A stretch of 64,000 nt of DNA from Clostridium tagluense (GTDB lineage: Bacteria; Bacillota; Clostridia; Clostridiales; Clostridiaceae). The notes beneath the pieces were generated by a model. It ran no database searches. It saw only the letters and a list, made by a program, of their open reading frames with translations, and had not been told where the DNA came from. The number at the start of each line of letters is the position of its first letter. The first letter of the stretch is position 1. The stretch lies in the NCBI RefSeq assembly GCF_003865095.1, contig NZ_BHYK01000021.1, positions 24,911 through 88,910 of the forward strand. The letters run 5' to 3'. Below are positions 40,142 to 47,294 of this stretch, piece after piece. The translations under genes were made by a program, and so were the position numbers.

Positions 40142-40214
40142 AGTAGTATATATGATTGAGCAATTGTTATTGACTCTATTGATATATAGATATATAATAT
40201 AAGTAGAATGTATA

Positions 40215-40234
40215 GGAAGTGAAAGCTTCCTTTT
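40215..40234 (+). terminator. Terminator-like hairpin after thyX
   Basis: GGAAG (40215-40219) and CTTCC (40226-40230) pair around a 6-nt loop and are followed by TTTTCG. Flanking TATA complementarity may extend the stem. It also lies just before the next ribosome binding site. Confidence 0.6.
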
Positions 40235-40261
40235 CGTTCTATATTTGGAGGATAATTTAAT

Positions 40262-40987
40262 ATGAATATTAATGATATTATCATCATGGAACAGTCCAAC
40301 ATGAAAAATTCAATCCCTTTAATAAATTTAAATAATAAAGTATTTGAAGATATAATAATTAGTTTTGGATTGAATATAGCTGATTTTTACAAGGTGGAGG
40401 GTAAATTGTATCCTTATTGTTATGCAAAAGAAACTGTGTTAGTTGAAATATATGAAATGAGTACTAGTTTTTTTAAAGATTTTCGAGTAAAAGAACAAAT
40501 AGTCCTAAGAACAAATAGACATAATGAATGCATAGCAACTAATAATTATAAATCTTTATTCTGCTTAATAGATAAACCATTTAGATTTATGATGTATAAA
40601 AAACTATTTGATGACATTCCCGATAATCAAAAATATGAAATATTTGAAAGTATATATACATCAAGTGAATACGGATTTAATTCTTTATCAAAAAAGTTTA
40701 TTGAGAAGGTTTTTAAATATAATAAAAAGTCACAAAATTGTACATCTACGGATGTTATTATAATATATAGAGGAGAAGGTGAAAAATCCACTCCATATAA
40801 AAAATCTTATTCATGGACTACAGATATTAAGGTTGCAGAATGGTTTGCTAATAGATTTAGTGATAATGGGAAAGTTTATAAAGCAAAAGTATATGTTAAG
40901 GATATACTTGCTCACATTGAGGATAAGAGTGAACATGAAGTAATAGTTTTGCCTAATAAAATTTTTAATGTTATTCAGATAAAATAA
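40262..40987 (+). CDS. Putative ADP-ribosyltransferase (R-S-E class)
   Basis: The C-terminal third has IIYRGEGEKSTP (Arg of the R motif), SYSWTTDIKVAEWFA (STT-like motif), GKVYKAKVYVKDILAHI and SEHEVIVLPN (an ExE-type motif, EHE). This is the order of arginine-type mono-ADP-ribosyltransferases such as phage Alt/Mod-like and exoenzyme-like proteins. The N-terminal 150 residues are not recognised. It would transfer ADP-ribose from NAD to a host protein such as RNA polymerase; the target is unknown. It is the last gene of the + strand half. Confidence 0.75.
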   Translation: MNINDIIIMEQSNMKNSIPLINLNNKVFEDIIISFGLNIADFYKVEGKLYPYCYAKETVLVEIYEMSTSFFKDFRVKEQIVLRTNRHNECIATNNYKSLFCLIDKPFRFMMYKKLFDDIPDNQKYEIFESIYTSSEYGFNSLSKKFIEKVFKYNKKSQNCTSTDVIIIYRGEGEKSTPYKKSYSWTTDIKVAEWFANRFSDNGKVYKAKVYVKDILAHIEDKSEHEVIVLPNKIFNVIQIK

Positions 40988-40993
40988 AAACGA

Positions 40994-41057
40994 AAAAAAT
41001 AGGAAAGTAATTTATATAACTAATTAAAGTTATTTACAAACTACTTTCCTATTTTTT
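40994..41057. terminator. Bidirectional terminator between convergent genes
   Basis: AAAAAATAGGAAAGTA (40994-41009) and TACTTTCCTATTTTTT (41042-41057) form a perfect 16-bp stem with A-run and T-run at its base, so it can terminate transcripts from both sides (the ADP-ribosyltransferase and the integrase). Confidence 0.9.
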
Positions 41058-41075
41058 AAATTGTTTCTTGATTAA

Positions 41076-41891
41076 TTAATCAAGTGAATTAATAATATCT
41101 AATAATTCTTTCTTTGATTTTATTAAATATTTTCTTGTAATATTAATATCTGAATGCCCTACTAAATCAGCCAAAGTGGATATATCTACATTCATACTAA
41201 TCATTTTCCTACAATATAAATGCCTTAGATTATGATTATGTGCTTTTTTTACATCTATACCCGACAATCTAGCATATTTCTTAAAAATTTTATTGGATGT
41301 TTCTCTTGTTATAGAACCCCTTTCACCAGTGAATAATTTATCCCCTTTATTAATTCTAAAATTCATATATTCTTTCCAAATAGCTTTTAATTTGTTAGGT
41401 ATGAAAACATTTCTATATTTTCTACCTTTACCTTTTATCAAAATTGTATCTTGTTCTATATTAAAAACGGTTAATTGAAGTGTTTCACTTATTCTCATAC
41501 CTGTATAATACATAGTATAGAGTAATGCTTTTGCTCTATAGTCATTTCTAATTTTTGCCTGTTCAATGATTTTAAATAATTCTTCACTTTCAATTACATT
41601 ATCTTGAAAACTTTGCAACTGAAATTTTTCTTGATTTATTTCTATATTCTTACCATTATATTTCATAAAAACATTCAGAGCTACCATCTTTCTATTAATA
41701 GATGATATTTTATACCCATTATTAAATAAATAAGATTTATATTTTTCAATATGTATATAGTCAATAACTTCTAAGGGTATTTTTATATATTCAAGAAATA
41801 ATCTAACATCTGTACCATATGCATTTACTGTTTTTAAATCTTTCCTACTTTTTAGTAGGTATTCTTCAAATTTCCCATTACTATTCATCAT
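41076..41891 (-). CDS. Tyrosine recombinase (integrase / XerC-D-like)
   Basis: This 271-aa protein has an N-terminal core-binding domain (LKTVNAYGTDVRLFLEYI) and a catalytic domain with TGMRISETL (Arg), KGKGRKYR (Lys), HNLRHLYC (His-x-x-Arg), LVGHSDINITRKYL (His and the Tyr nucleophile). The whole set R-K-H-R-H-Y is present. It could integrate the phage or resolve multimers of a plasmid-like prophage; no attachment site is evident beside it. GAGGTGTTAATTTT precedes the ATG. Confidence 0.9.
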   Translation of the reverse strand: MMNSNGKFEEYLLKSRKDLKTVNAYGTDVRLFLEYIKIPLEVIDYIHIEKYKSYLFNNGYKISSINRKMVALNVFMKYNGKNIEINQEKFQLQSFQDNVIESEELFKIIEQAKIRNDYRAKALLYTMYYTGMRISETLQLTVFNIEQDTILIKGKGRKYRNVFIPNKLKAIWKEYMNFRINKGDKLFTGERGSITRETSNKIFKKYARLSGIDVKKAHNHNLRHLYCRKMISMNVDISTLADLVGHSDINITRKYLIKSKKELLDIINSLD

Positions 41892-41911
41892 AAAATTAAC
41901 ACCTCAAGTAT

Positions 41912-41940
41912 ATTATAATGCATTTATACTGTTTTTACAA
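41912..41940 (-). promoter_or_regulatory. Promoter of the recombinase gene
   Basis: On the minus strand TTGTAA (41940-41935), 17 bp, TATAAT (41917-41912), about 20 bp before the start codon. Confidence 0.65.
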
Positions 41941-41948
41941 TATTGGCC

Positions 41949-41968
41949 TCATAAGAATTATTATGAGA
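41949..41968. other. Inverted repeat upstream of the recombinase promoter
   Basis: CTCATAA and TTATGAG flank a 5-6 nt centre. It could be a binding site for the recombinase or a regulator. Confidence 0.35.
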
Positions 41969-41993
41969 TTAATTTATATGATAGATAGTTTGC

Positions 41994-42030
41994 AAAAAAA
42001 ATAGAGCAGAGAATAAATCTCCACTCTATT
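41994..42030 (-). terminator. Terminator of the tail/lysis operon
   Basis: On the minus strand AATAGAGTGGAG (42030-42019) pairs with CTCTGCTCTATT (42011-42000) with one internal mismatch pair, then runs into eight Ts. It separates the late operon from the recombinase gene. Confidence 0.85.
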
Positions 42031-42044
42031 CATACTATTTTACT

Positions 42045-42161
42045 CTACTTTCGATTTCTACAAAATAAATCAAATAAAGTTTTTTGTAACTCTAATATAT
42101 CATCATTTGATTTGCGTTCGATTTCTAAATTTCAATACAAAGCATTTTCATATTTTATCAT
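42045..42161 (-). pseudogene. Small ORF with one in-frame TGA
   Basis: The ATG at 42161 follows AGGAGCAATAT. The frame MIKYENALY is interrupted by TGA at codon 10 (42134-42132) and goes on without gaps as NLEIERKSNDDILELQKTL to TAG at 42045. One change from TGG would give a 38-aa protein. It is the last ORF of the lysis region; either a nonsense mutant or a nine-residue peptide. Confidence 0.4.
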
Positions 42162-42170
42162 ATATTGCTC

Positions 42171-42542
42171 CTATATTATGTCTTTATTCAAGGCAATTAG
42201 AATTAATTGGTTAATCATACTAACTTGTGAGTCATTAAGTTTCATACCCGAAGCCTTACACATATCATAAACATATAATTTGGTATTATCATATATATTA
42301 ACTCCATCAAAATTAGCTTTACAATAAGTCAAACTTTTTATAATAATGTCTGATATCTTAACTATATTTTTTTCATTAAATAAATTCATTTGTATTGCAA
42401 TTTGTGAAGTTAAGCCAAATGCTGAAATTACATAATCAATGTCTTGTTTCTTAATCATATTATTTGTTTTAAGATATTTGAATCCTGCACCTATTCCTAA
42501 ACATATTATTAAAACCAATATGGTAATTAACATTTCATTCAT
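42171..42542 (-). CDS. Putative holin-like membrane protein, 123 aa
   Basis: One N-terminal membrane helix (LITILVLIICLGIGAGFKYL) is followed by a soluble helical domain of about 95 residues (SAFGLTSQIAIQMNLFN). The layout resembles LL-H-type phage holins, and the gene sits next to the endolysin. It could equally be an accessory such as an antiholin. The start follows TAGGGAGTGATAAACC. Confidence 0.6.
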   Translation of the reverse strand: MNEMLITILVLIICLGIGAGFKYLKTNNMIKKQDIDYVISAFGLTSQIAIQMNLFNEKNIVKISDIIIKSLTYCKANFDGVNIYDNTKLYVYDMCKASGMKLNDSQVSMINQLILIALNKDII

Positions 42543-42560
42543 GGTTTATCACTCCCTATT

Positions 42561-42746
42561 TTATTTATTTTCTTTAATTGCACCCCTAGCAGAAGATTGT
42601 CCATAATAGAAACTAAGTATAGTTGTAAAAACAATTATAAATTGCTCCGAGGTTACTTTTCCACGCAAGCTCAAGATTGAAAAAACAACTGCAAATAATA
42701 TTGCAATCAATTTCTTAACTTCTAGTAAATCTTTTAATTTATTCAT
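42561..42746 (-). CDS. Small two-helix membrane protein, putative holin
   Basis: In 61 residues it has two hydrophobic helices (KLIAILFAVVFSIL and FIIVFTTILSFYYG) split by a short charged turn, ending in a charged tail. This is a class II holin-like plan. It lies 14 nt from the amidase gene. The start follows AAGGAGTATGAA. Confidence 0.6.
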   Translation of the reverse strand: MNKLKDLLEVKKLIAILFAVVFSILSLRGKVTSEQFIIVFTTILSFYYGQSSARGAIKENK

Positions 42747-42760
42747 TTCATACTCCTTAG

Positions 42761-43576
42761 TTACTTAACTAAATTATTCATTGTTTGATATGCTTGTTCG
42801 GTCTTTGCTCCCCAGTAACCATCCTCTGCAACTTTAGCCGAAGTTTGTGTGATGAAATTGTAAAATTTTTGAAATTCTAAACAGTAGCTATATTTTTTTC
42901 CTTGTTTAATATAACCTAAAAGAAAATCTAAACTTTCTTGTGTCTTTTTTCCATAGAATCCATCTGTAGATATAGGTGCTGATGTTTTTGTTTTTTCATT
43001 ATAAAAATACTGCCAAGCCTTGCAATATCTTGAACTTTTTTTATTCGGAATAGAACTAGAAGCTTGACCTGTTAAACCTAAAACTATGGCATTGGCCATT
43101 TTCTCTGCATTAAATAATCTCATATCAGCAACATTATCTATAAAACATAATTCTACTAAAAATCCTGTACAACTAGTACCTCTTACTACCGCAAGATGGC
43201 TACCATCTTTAATACCTCTATTTGTATATCCCATAGATACAATATTATTTAGAATATCTCTTGCTTGTTTTATTTCTTTTCCACCATATGTAAAAACTTC
43301 TGTACCATGTCCTAACCCATCACTTGCATTTAAATGGATACTTACAAACACATCTGCTTTTACTGCATTTGCTTTAGCACAAATAGTATTTAAAGACAAC
43401 CTAACACTTGAAGCTGAATCAACTGTACAATTGATTACAGTATGACCTTGTGCTATTAATTTTGATATTACTAAATTTCCAACCAATCTCGTCAAATCTT
43501 GCTCATGAAATCCACATCCCTCAGCTCCAGAATCATTCCCTTGTAAACAGTGTCCTGCATTTATTTCATATATCAT
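42761..43576 (-). CDS. N-acetylmuramoyl-L-alanine amidase endolysin
   Basis: Residues 1-170 form an Amidase_3 zinc enzyme: EINAGHCLQGND (His), GFHEQDL (Glu), VSIHLNASDG (His), and VELCFIDNVADM (catalytic Glu). It cuts between muramic acid and the stem peptide. The C-terminal part has two related 40-residue segments, each ending DGFYGKKTQESLDF or DGYWGAKTEQAYQT, which are peptidoglycan-binding-type repeats that anchor it to the wall. No signal peptide is seen, so release depends on a holin. The start follows GAGGAAATTAA. Confidence 0.92.
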   Translation of the reverse strand: MIYEINAGHCLQGNDSGAEGCGFHEQDLTRLVGNLVISKLIAQGHTVINCTVDSASSVRLSLNTICAKANAVKADVFVSIHLNASDGLGHGTEVFTYGGKEIKQARDILNNIVSMGYTNRGIKDGSHLAVVRGTSCTGFLVELCFIDNVADMRLFNAEKMANAIVLGLTGQASSSIPNKKSSRYCKAWQYFYNEKTKTSAPISTDGFYGKKTQESLDFLLGYIKQGKKYSYCLEFQKFYNFITQTSAKVAEDGYWGAKTEQAYQTMNNLVK

Positions 43577-43662
43577 TTAATTTCCTCCTCATGTTTTGTA
43601 TATTTCAATTTAAAATATAAGAGACTGATATTTTCATCAATCCCCCATTAATCATTATATAA

Positions 43663-44004
43663 TTATTTATTAACACTATGTTCCATATTTGACTGAATAA
43701 TAACATCTACCTTAACATCTAAATTATCAATCTTACCTTCAACCATATGCATTCTTTCAAATAGTGCAAGTTGCATCTTACCATTTTCTGTTATGGCATC
43801 AGAAGCTTTATTCAAAGCAACTGCAAATTCTTTATTCACTTCCATTAGTATTTTTTCTCTTGTATTGCCTGCTTCCATTAATGATTTTTCTCTTAAATTA
43901 CCGTCTTCTCTTGCTATTTTAGAGAAATTATTTATATAATATCCAAGAGCAACAACACATGAAATTGGAAATCCTAATGTTGAAATTAAACTTTCTATAT
44001 CCAT
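43663..44004 (-). CDS. BhlA/UviB-type holin-like protein
   Basis: The frame begins at 44019, but its first ATG lies within the ribosome binding site GGGAGGTGATGAA, so the start is set at 44004 (MDIESLIS). The N-terminus LGFPISCVVALGYYI is one membrane helix, followed by a charged coiled coil with two REKSLMEAG / REKILMEVN repeats. This is the plan of the BhlA/UviB family of small holin-like proteins in Clostridium and Bacillus phages. It likely helps release the endolysin. Confidence 0.78.
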   Translation of the reverse strand: MDIESLISTLGFPISCVVALGYYINNFSKIAREDGNLREKSLMEAGNTREKILMEVNKEFAVALNKASDAITENGKMQLALFERMHMVEGKIDNLDVKVDVIIQSNMEHSVNK

Positions 44005-44042
44005 TTCATCACCTCCCATTTTCTTTTATATGCTTAACCTTA

Positions 44043-44071
44043 AAAAGCACAGGTTATTCACCTATGCTTTT
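44043..44071 (-). terminator. Terminator between tail and lysis genes
   Basis: On the minus strand AAAAGCATAGGT and ACCTGTGCTTTT form a 12-bp stem (one mismatch) with a 5-nt loop, followed by Ts. The + strand is nearly symmetrical. Confidence 0.7.
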
Positions 44072-44092
44072 ATTAATTTATAGATGGAAACT

Positions 44093-44551
44093 TTAGATAA
44101 CTACATCTATAGGTGAATTAATCTCAAATGAATTATTTTTAGTTTTAGCAATAGTAAGTAAGCTTGTTATTCTTTCTTTTACTTTATTTTCAAATAAAAT
44201 ACATTTTGCTTGAGCAACTAGTTCTTTAGAAATCAATGAAGTACCCAATTCTGCATCTAATATTTGACCAGTACTCACTTCATACCTAACTTGGAATACC
44301 TGTGTCAATGGTGTTTTCCTTTCGCTTAAAATAAGAGTAACTGTATCACCTGTTGAATCTTGCACTACATTACCACTAACAACCTTGAATTTATCTGAAA
44401 ATGTAATCTCACCATAGGTTAAAATAATTGGATAATTTTGAAGTAAAGCCATTTCATCCTCTGAGGTCATTCCAATACCCCCGAATTCTTTGAACGCCAC
44501 CAATGTTGTAAATTTGTTATTTTCAATACCTCTTGTAATTGTTAAATTCAT
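44093..44551 (-). CDS. Hypothetical late protein, 152 aa
   Basis: A beta-rich, soluble protein (FKEFGGIGMTSEDEMALLQ, then a FQVRYEVSTGQILDAELG segment). The family is not recognised. The placement at the end of the tail-fibre cluster suggests a structural or assembly part. The start follows GGAGGAAATTAT. Confidence 0.65.
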   Translation of the reverse strand: MNLTITRGIENNKFTTLVAFKEFGGIGMTSEDEMALLQNYPIILTYGEITFSDKFKVVSGNVVQDSTGDTVTLILSERKTPLTQVFQVRYEVSTGQILDAELGTSLISKELVAQAKCILFENKVKERITSLLTIAKTKNNSFEINSPIDVVI

Positions 44552-44592
44552 AATAATTTCCTCCTCTAATTTGTATTATTTTTTATAATTGA

Positions 44593-44838
44593 CTATAATT
44601 GACCGTAAATATCTTTTAATAGGTAAATCATTTCTTTAACATCATGTTTGTTGATAATTTCTGATAATTCTTGAACACCGAGTTTGTCAATCATTTTAAT
44701 TTCACATACTTTTCCATTGTCTTTTTGAACAATTGATAAATCTAGTTGTATATCTGCACTTAAATCACTTGATATCTTTGATAAAATCTGTTTATTATCG
44801 ACAGTAAGAAAATCAGAATATGTGACTATAGCTTTCAT
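44593..44838 (-). CDS. Small hypothetical late protein, 81 aa
   Basis: A mixed alpha/beta protein with LSADIQLDLSIVQKDNGKV and a helical end. Unrecognised. The start follows AAAGGTGGTGATAAA. It lies between two structural-type genes. Confidence 0.6.
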   Translation of the reverse strand: MKAIVTYSDFLTVDNKQILSKISSDLSADIQLDLSIVQKDNGKVCEIKMIDKLGVQELSEIINKHDVKEMIYLLKDIYGQL

Positions 44839-44895
44839 TTTATCACCACCTTTTCTATCTTATTTAAACATGGGTATAATGAAATTGTTATTTCA

Positions 44896-45804
44896 TTACT
44901 CTTTGTACATAAGAACTTTGAATTTTTCGTCTAACTTATCTATGGGTCTATAAGGCTCTGTGCTGTAGTTTAACTTAGCAGTTGATATACTTACATCATC
45001 AGTCCACATCTTCAATTTATACCCCTCTATACACTTAAATAGCTTGTCTTTGTATTCAACTTGGATATTTAACGTATGATTAACTATGCCACTATCTGTC
45101 CATTTCAACACCTTACAATTTCCAATTTGTGTAATAATCGCTTCTGTCAACAAAGGCATAATGTTCATACCTTGTTTTATAAATACATTTTCAATTGGAG
45201 AAATTATACCTAAATCAATTACTACATCATTTATAATCTTGAATAAATTATTATTTTTATTCTGTACTAAATACTTAGTTTGTGGTAGAACTTCAAAGAC
45301 TGGTCGCCAACCTTGGCTATCGTTACTGCCAGTGTAACCAGAAGACCTAGCCGAAGAGCCACCACGAACAACACGGTAGACAGTCTCACGATATAGATTT
45401 TGAACCCAACTGAGACTGTCTACCCAATGCCATTTATTATTATCGTCTGTAATTATCTTATCCCATTCATTATTATTCTTATCCCTATCAAAACTTCCAC
45501 CCGTAAGTAGTCTTAGTTTACATTGTTTCCCATCAATGGTAATATCTTTCCCTGTAATTAATCCTTGTCCATTTAAAATATCCCAACTTACGCTTGCTAA
45601 AATATTTCTATCTGCAACTAAAAATTTTTTATCATCAAGTATAACTTCTATCCATTTTATTTTATAAGCATCATCAACATCAGTATCTTTTATCTCTATG
45701 TTGCCACTTGTATATTTAGGTATATCTCCCCCATTCATAGGATTCGGTTGTTTAATTCCATTTACATATAATGTACCTAATTTAATTAAATCTCCATTTG
45801 CCAT
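44896..45804 (-). CDS. Tail-fibre-type adhesin with formylglycine-enzyme-like / lectin-fold domain
   Basis: AAAGGAAGGTGAAAAT places the start at 45804 (MANGDLIKLG), giving 302 aa. The middle region has LTGGSFDRDKNNNEW and VYRVVRGGSSARSSGY then SQGWRPVFEVL, the pattern of DUF1566/C-type-lectin-like domains used by many clostridial phage fibres. The C-terminal part begins KYLVQNKNNNLFKI and shares its plan (TP/SP-EN-F, GM, then IGNCKVLKWTD) with the protein at 50899. It is probably host-receptor binding. Confidence 0.72.
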   Translation of the reverse strand: MANGDLIKLGTLYVNGIKQPNPMNGGDIPKYTSGNIEIKDTDVDDAYKIKWIEVILDDKKFLVADRNILASVSWDILNGQGLITGKDITIDGKQCKLRLLTGGSFDRDKNNNEWDKIITDDNNKWHWVDSLSWVQNLYRETVYRVVRGGSSARSSGYTGSNDSQGWRPVFEVLPQTKYLVQNKNNNLFKIINDVVIDLGIISPIENVFIKQGMNIMPLLTEAIITQIGNCKVLKWTDSGIVNHTLNIQVEYKDKLFKCIEGYKLKMWTDDVSISTAKLNYSTEPYRPIDKLDEKFKVLMYKE

Positions 45805-45835
45805 ATTTTCACCTTCCTTTAATAAAATTTCCATT

Positions 45836-46513
45836 TTATGTTATATTAATATTTTTAATCATGCTAGTATCTATATCAACACTAAACATTTTCCCCGTTC
45901 CGATAACACCTTCATCCTTCATTGTTTTTGTTTGATTAAATGTTGTTCCATTTAGCAATGTTACATCACTGAATCCTTTGGTTATATAAAGGTCTTCTGT
46001 TGTAATTTTTGCTCCTAGATTAACTAATCCACCATTGACGGTAAATAAATCATTAGTTTCATTTTGGATTAGGTATCTTTTAATTGGGACTGCTTCTATA
46101 TACCATTCAATATCTATTCTATATCCGCCACCATACGAAAATCTATACATCCCTTCTGGTAAATCACTGATAGTTTTTGTCCATTCATTAGCATTTGTAC
46201 TTCTTCTAACTTGCGGAATTGAAAAGTTATTCCAAACAGTTCCATCCCATTTTTTTATATCTAAATCACCGTTGCTTGTAGTACCACTGATACCGCTAAA
46301 TACCCATATATTGGATTTTTGATTAATAGTTATATTTAAAAAATCACTTGCTTCATACCAATAGAAAGCATTTGCAGTATCATACGCTCCAACTATACCG
46401 TCAAATAATCCATTTTTTTGTAGTTTTCTGTCACTTCCGAAGTAACAATGGCAATCATTAACAACGAAAACTCCTTCCTTACTTACTCCTATCGGTTTTA
46501 ATAATCCCGCCAT
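45836..46513 (-). CDS. Modular tail adhesin, paralogue of the 50899 gene
   Basis: The first 150 residues (MAGLLKPIGVSKEG, KNGLFDGIVGAYDTANAFYW, INQKSNIWVFSG) are clearly homologous to the protein at 50899-51597 and look like a galactose-binding or jelly-roll domain. The C-terminal 80 residues form the shared module: KRYLIQNETNDLF, LGAKITTEDLYITKGF, then GTGKMFSVDID. The start follows an A/G-rich stretch ending AGGTAATATAAAA. Confidence 0.72.
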   Translation of the reverse strand: MAGLLKPIGVSKEGVFVVNDCHCYFGSDRKLQKNGLFDGIVGAYDTANAFYWYEASDFLNITINQKSNIWVFSGISGTTSNGDLDIKKWDGTVWNNFSIPQVRRSTNANEWTKTISDLPEGMYRFSYGGGYRIDIEWYIEAVPIKRYLIQNETNDLFTVNGGLVNLGAKITTEDLYITKGFSDVTLLNGTTFNQTKTMKDEGVIGTGKMFSVDIDTSMIKNINIT

Positions 46514-46515
46514 TT

Positions 46516-47223
46516 TTATATTACCTCCACATTTTTAATACTTAATATGTTACTAATTAAACTACATTCAAATTCATTACCAACTCCCAAAGTCCCAACC
46601 TTATTCATTAAAATCGCACTTTCATTTAACGTCTTGGTCATATTTAGCAAATCATAACTTCCGTATTTATCAAACATTTCTTTTGTCACTGGTTCTTGTG
46701 CTACCTTGTAGAAATTAGGTGTTACTGTATATACATCTGTGCCATTTTTAACAAGATACTTTTCTTCCGTTGTATATATTTCCAATTCAGATATAATGCC
46801 CGCTCCACCACCTCCTTGATTTGATGCTACACAGTTAATCTTAATTTTCTCTACATTGTCATTTATTGTTATTTCACTCCATATACCTATAGCAACCGCA
46901 CTCTCGGATTTAACTACTGTCCATACCCCATTTTTGTACTTAGATAAAGTATAAGTTTGAGTTGTAACATCAGCATTACGAATAAACCTAATTTGATTAA
47001 CATATTTAGGCATAGCAAATTCTATATTTAAATCTAAACCACTATATAATGATGAAACTAAAGCATCATTTACGTGATTTCCGCTAGTGTATATTCCGTC
47101 AAACATCTTACTAGGATTAGTATTTGCTGAATAAATACCACTCGCAGTAAATCTAGTATCGCCTACCACGTATACTAAATTGCCATTACTCAAAACTCCT
47201 CCTTGCAACATCATTTTCTCCAT
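46516..47223 (-). CDS. Modular tail adhesin with discoidin-like domain
   Basis: Residues 20-150 resemble an F5/8 type C (discoidin) carbohydrate-binding domain: SANTNPSKMFDGIYTSG, LNIEFAMPKYVNQIRFIRN, and KIKINCVAS then IISELEIY. The shared C-terminal module follows (EKYLVKNGTDVYTV, MFDKYGSYDLLNMTKTL, LGVGNEFECSL). It probably binds surface sugars as part of the tail tip or fibres. Confidence 0.75.
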   Translation of the reverse strand: MEKMMLQGGVLSNGNLVYVVGDTRFTASGIYSANTNPSKMFDGIYTSGNHVNDALVSSLYSGLDLNIEFAMPKYVNQIRFIRNADVTTQTYTLSKYKNGVWTVVKSESAVAIGIWSEITINDNVEKIKINCVASNQGGGGAGIISELEIYTTEEKYLVKNGTDVYTVTPNFYKVAQEPVTKEMFDKYGSYDLLNMTKTLNESAILMNKVGTLGVGNEFECSLISNILSIKNVEVI

Positions 47224-47265
47224 TTAACATACCTCCTTTAATGAAATTTGTCTTTTATTTTTGCA

Positions 47266-47294
47266 TAAAAAAGGAACGTGATTTCTCACATTCC
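47266..47294 (-). terminator. Terminator after the beta-repeat protein gene
   Basis: On the minus strand GGAATGTGA and TCACGTTCC pair (one G-U or mismatch) around 4 nt, then six Ts. It suggests a break within the fibre cluster. Confidence 0.75.

Noticed and set aside
42630..42660. Recurrent AATTATAA element on the minus strand half
   Set aside because: The match lies inside a coding region and lacks the flanking pattern; treated as chance in AT-rich DNA.
44896..45804. Variable protein of a diversity-generating retroelement
   Set aside because: The lectin-like fold would suit, but no reverse transcriptase, template repeat or variable repeat was seen in the window.
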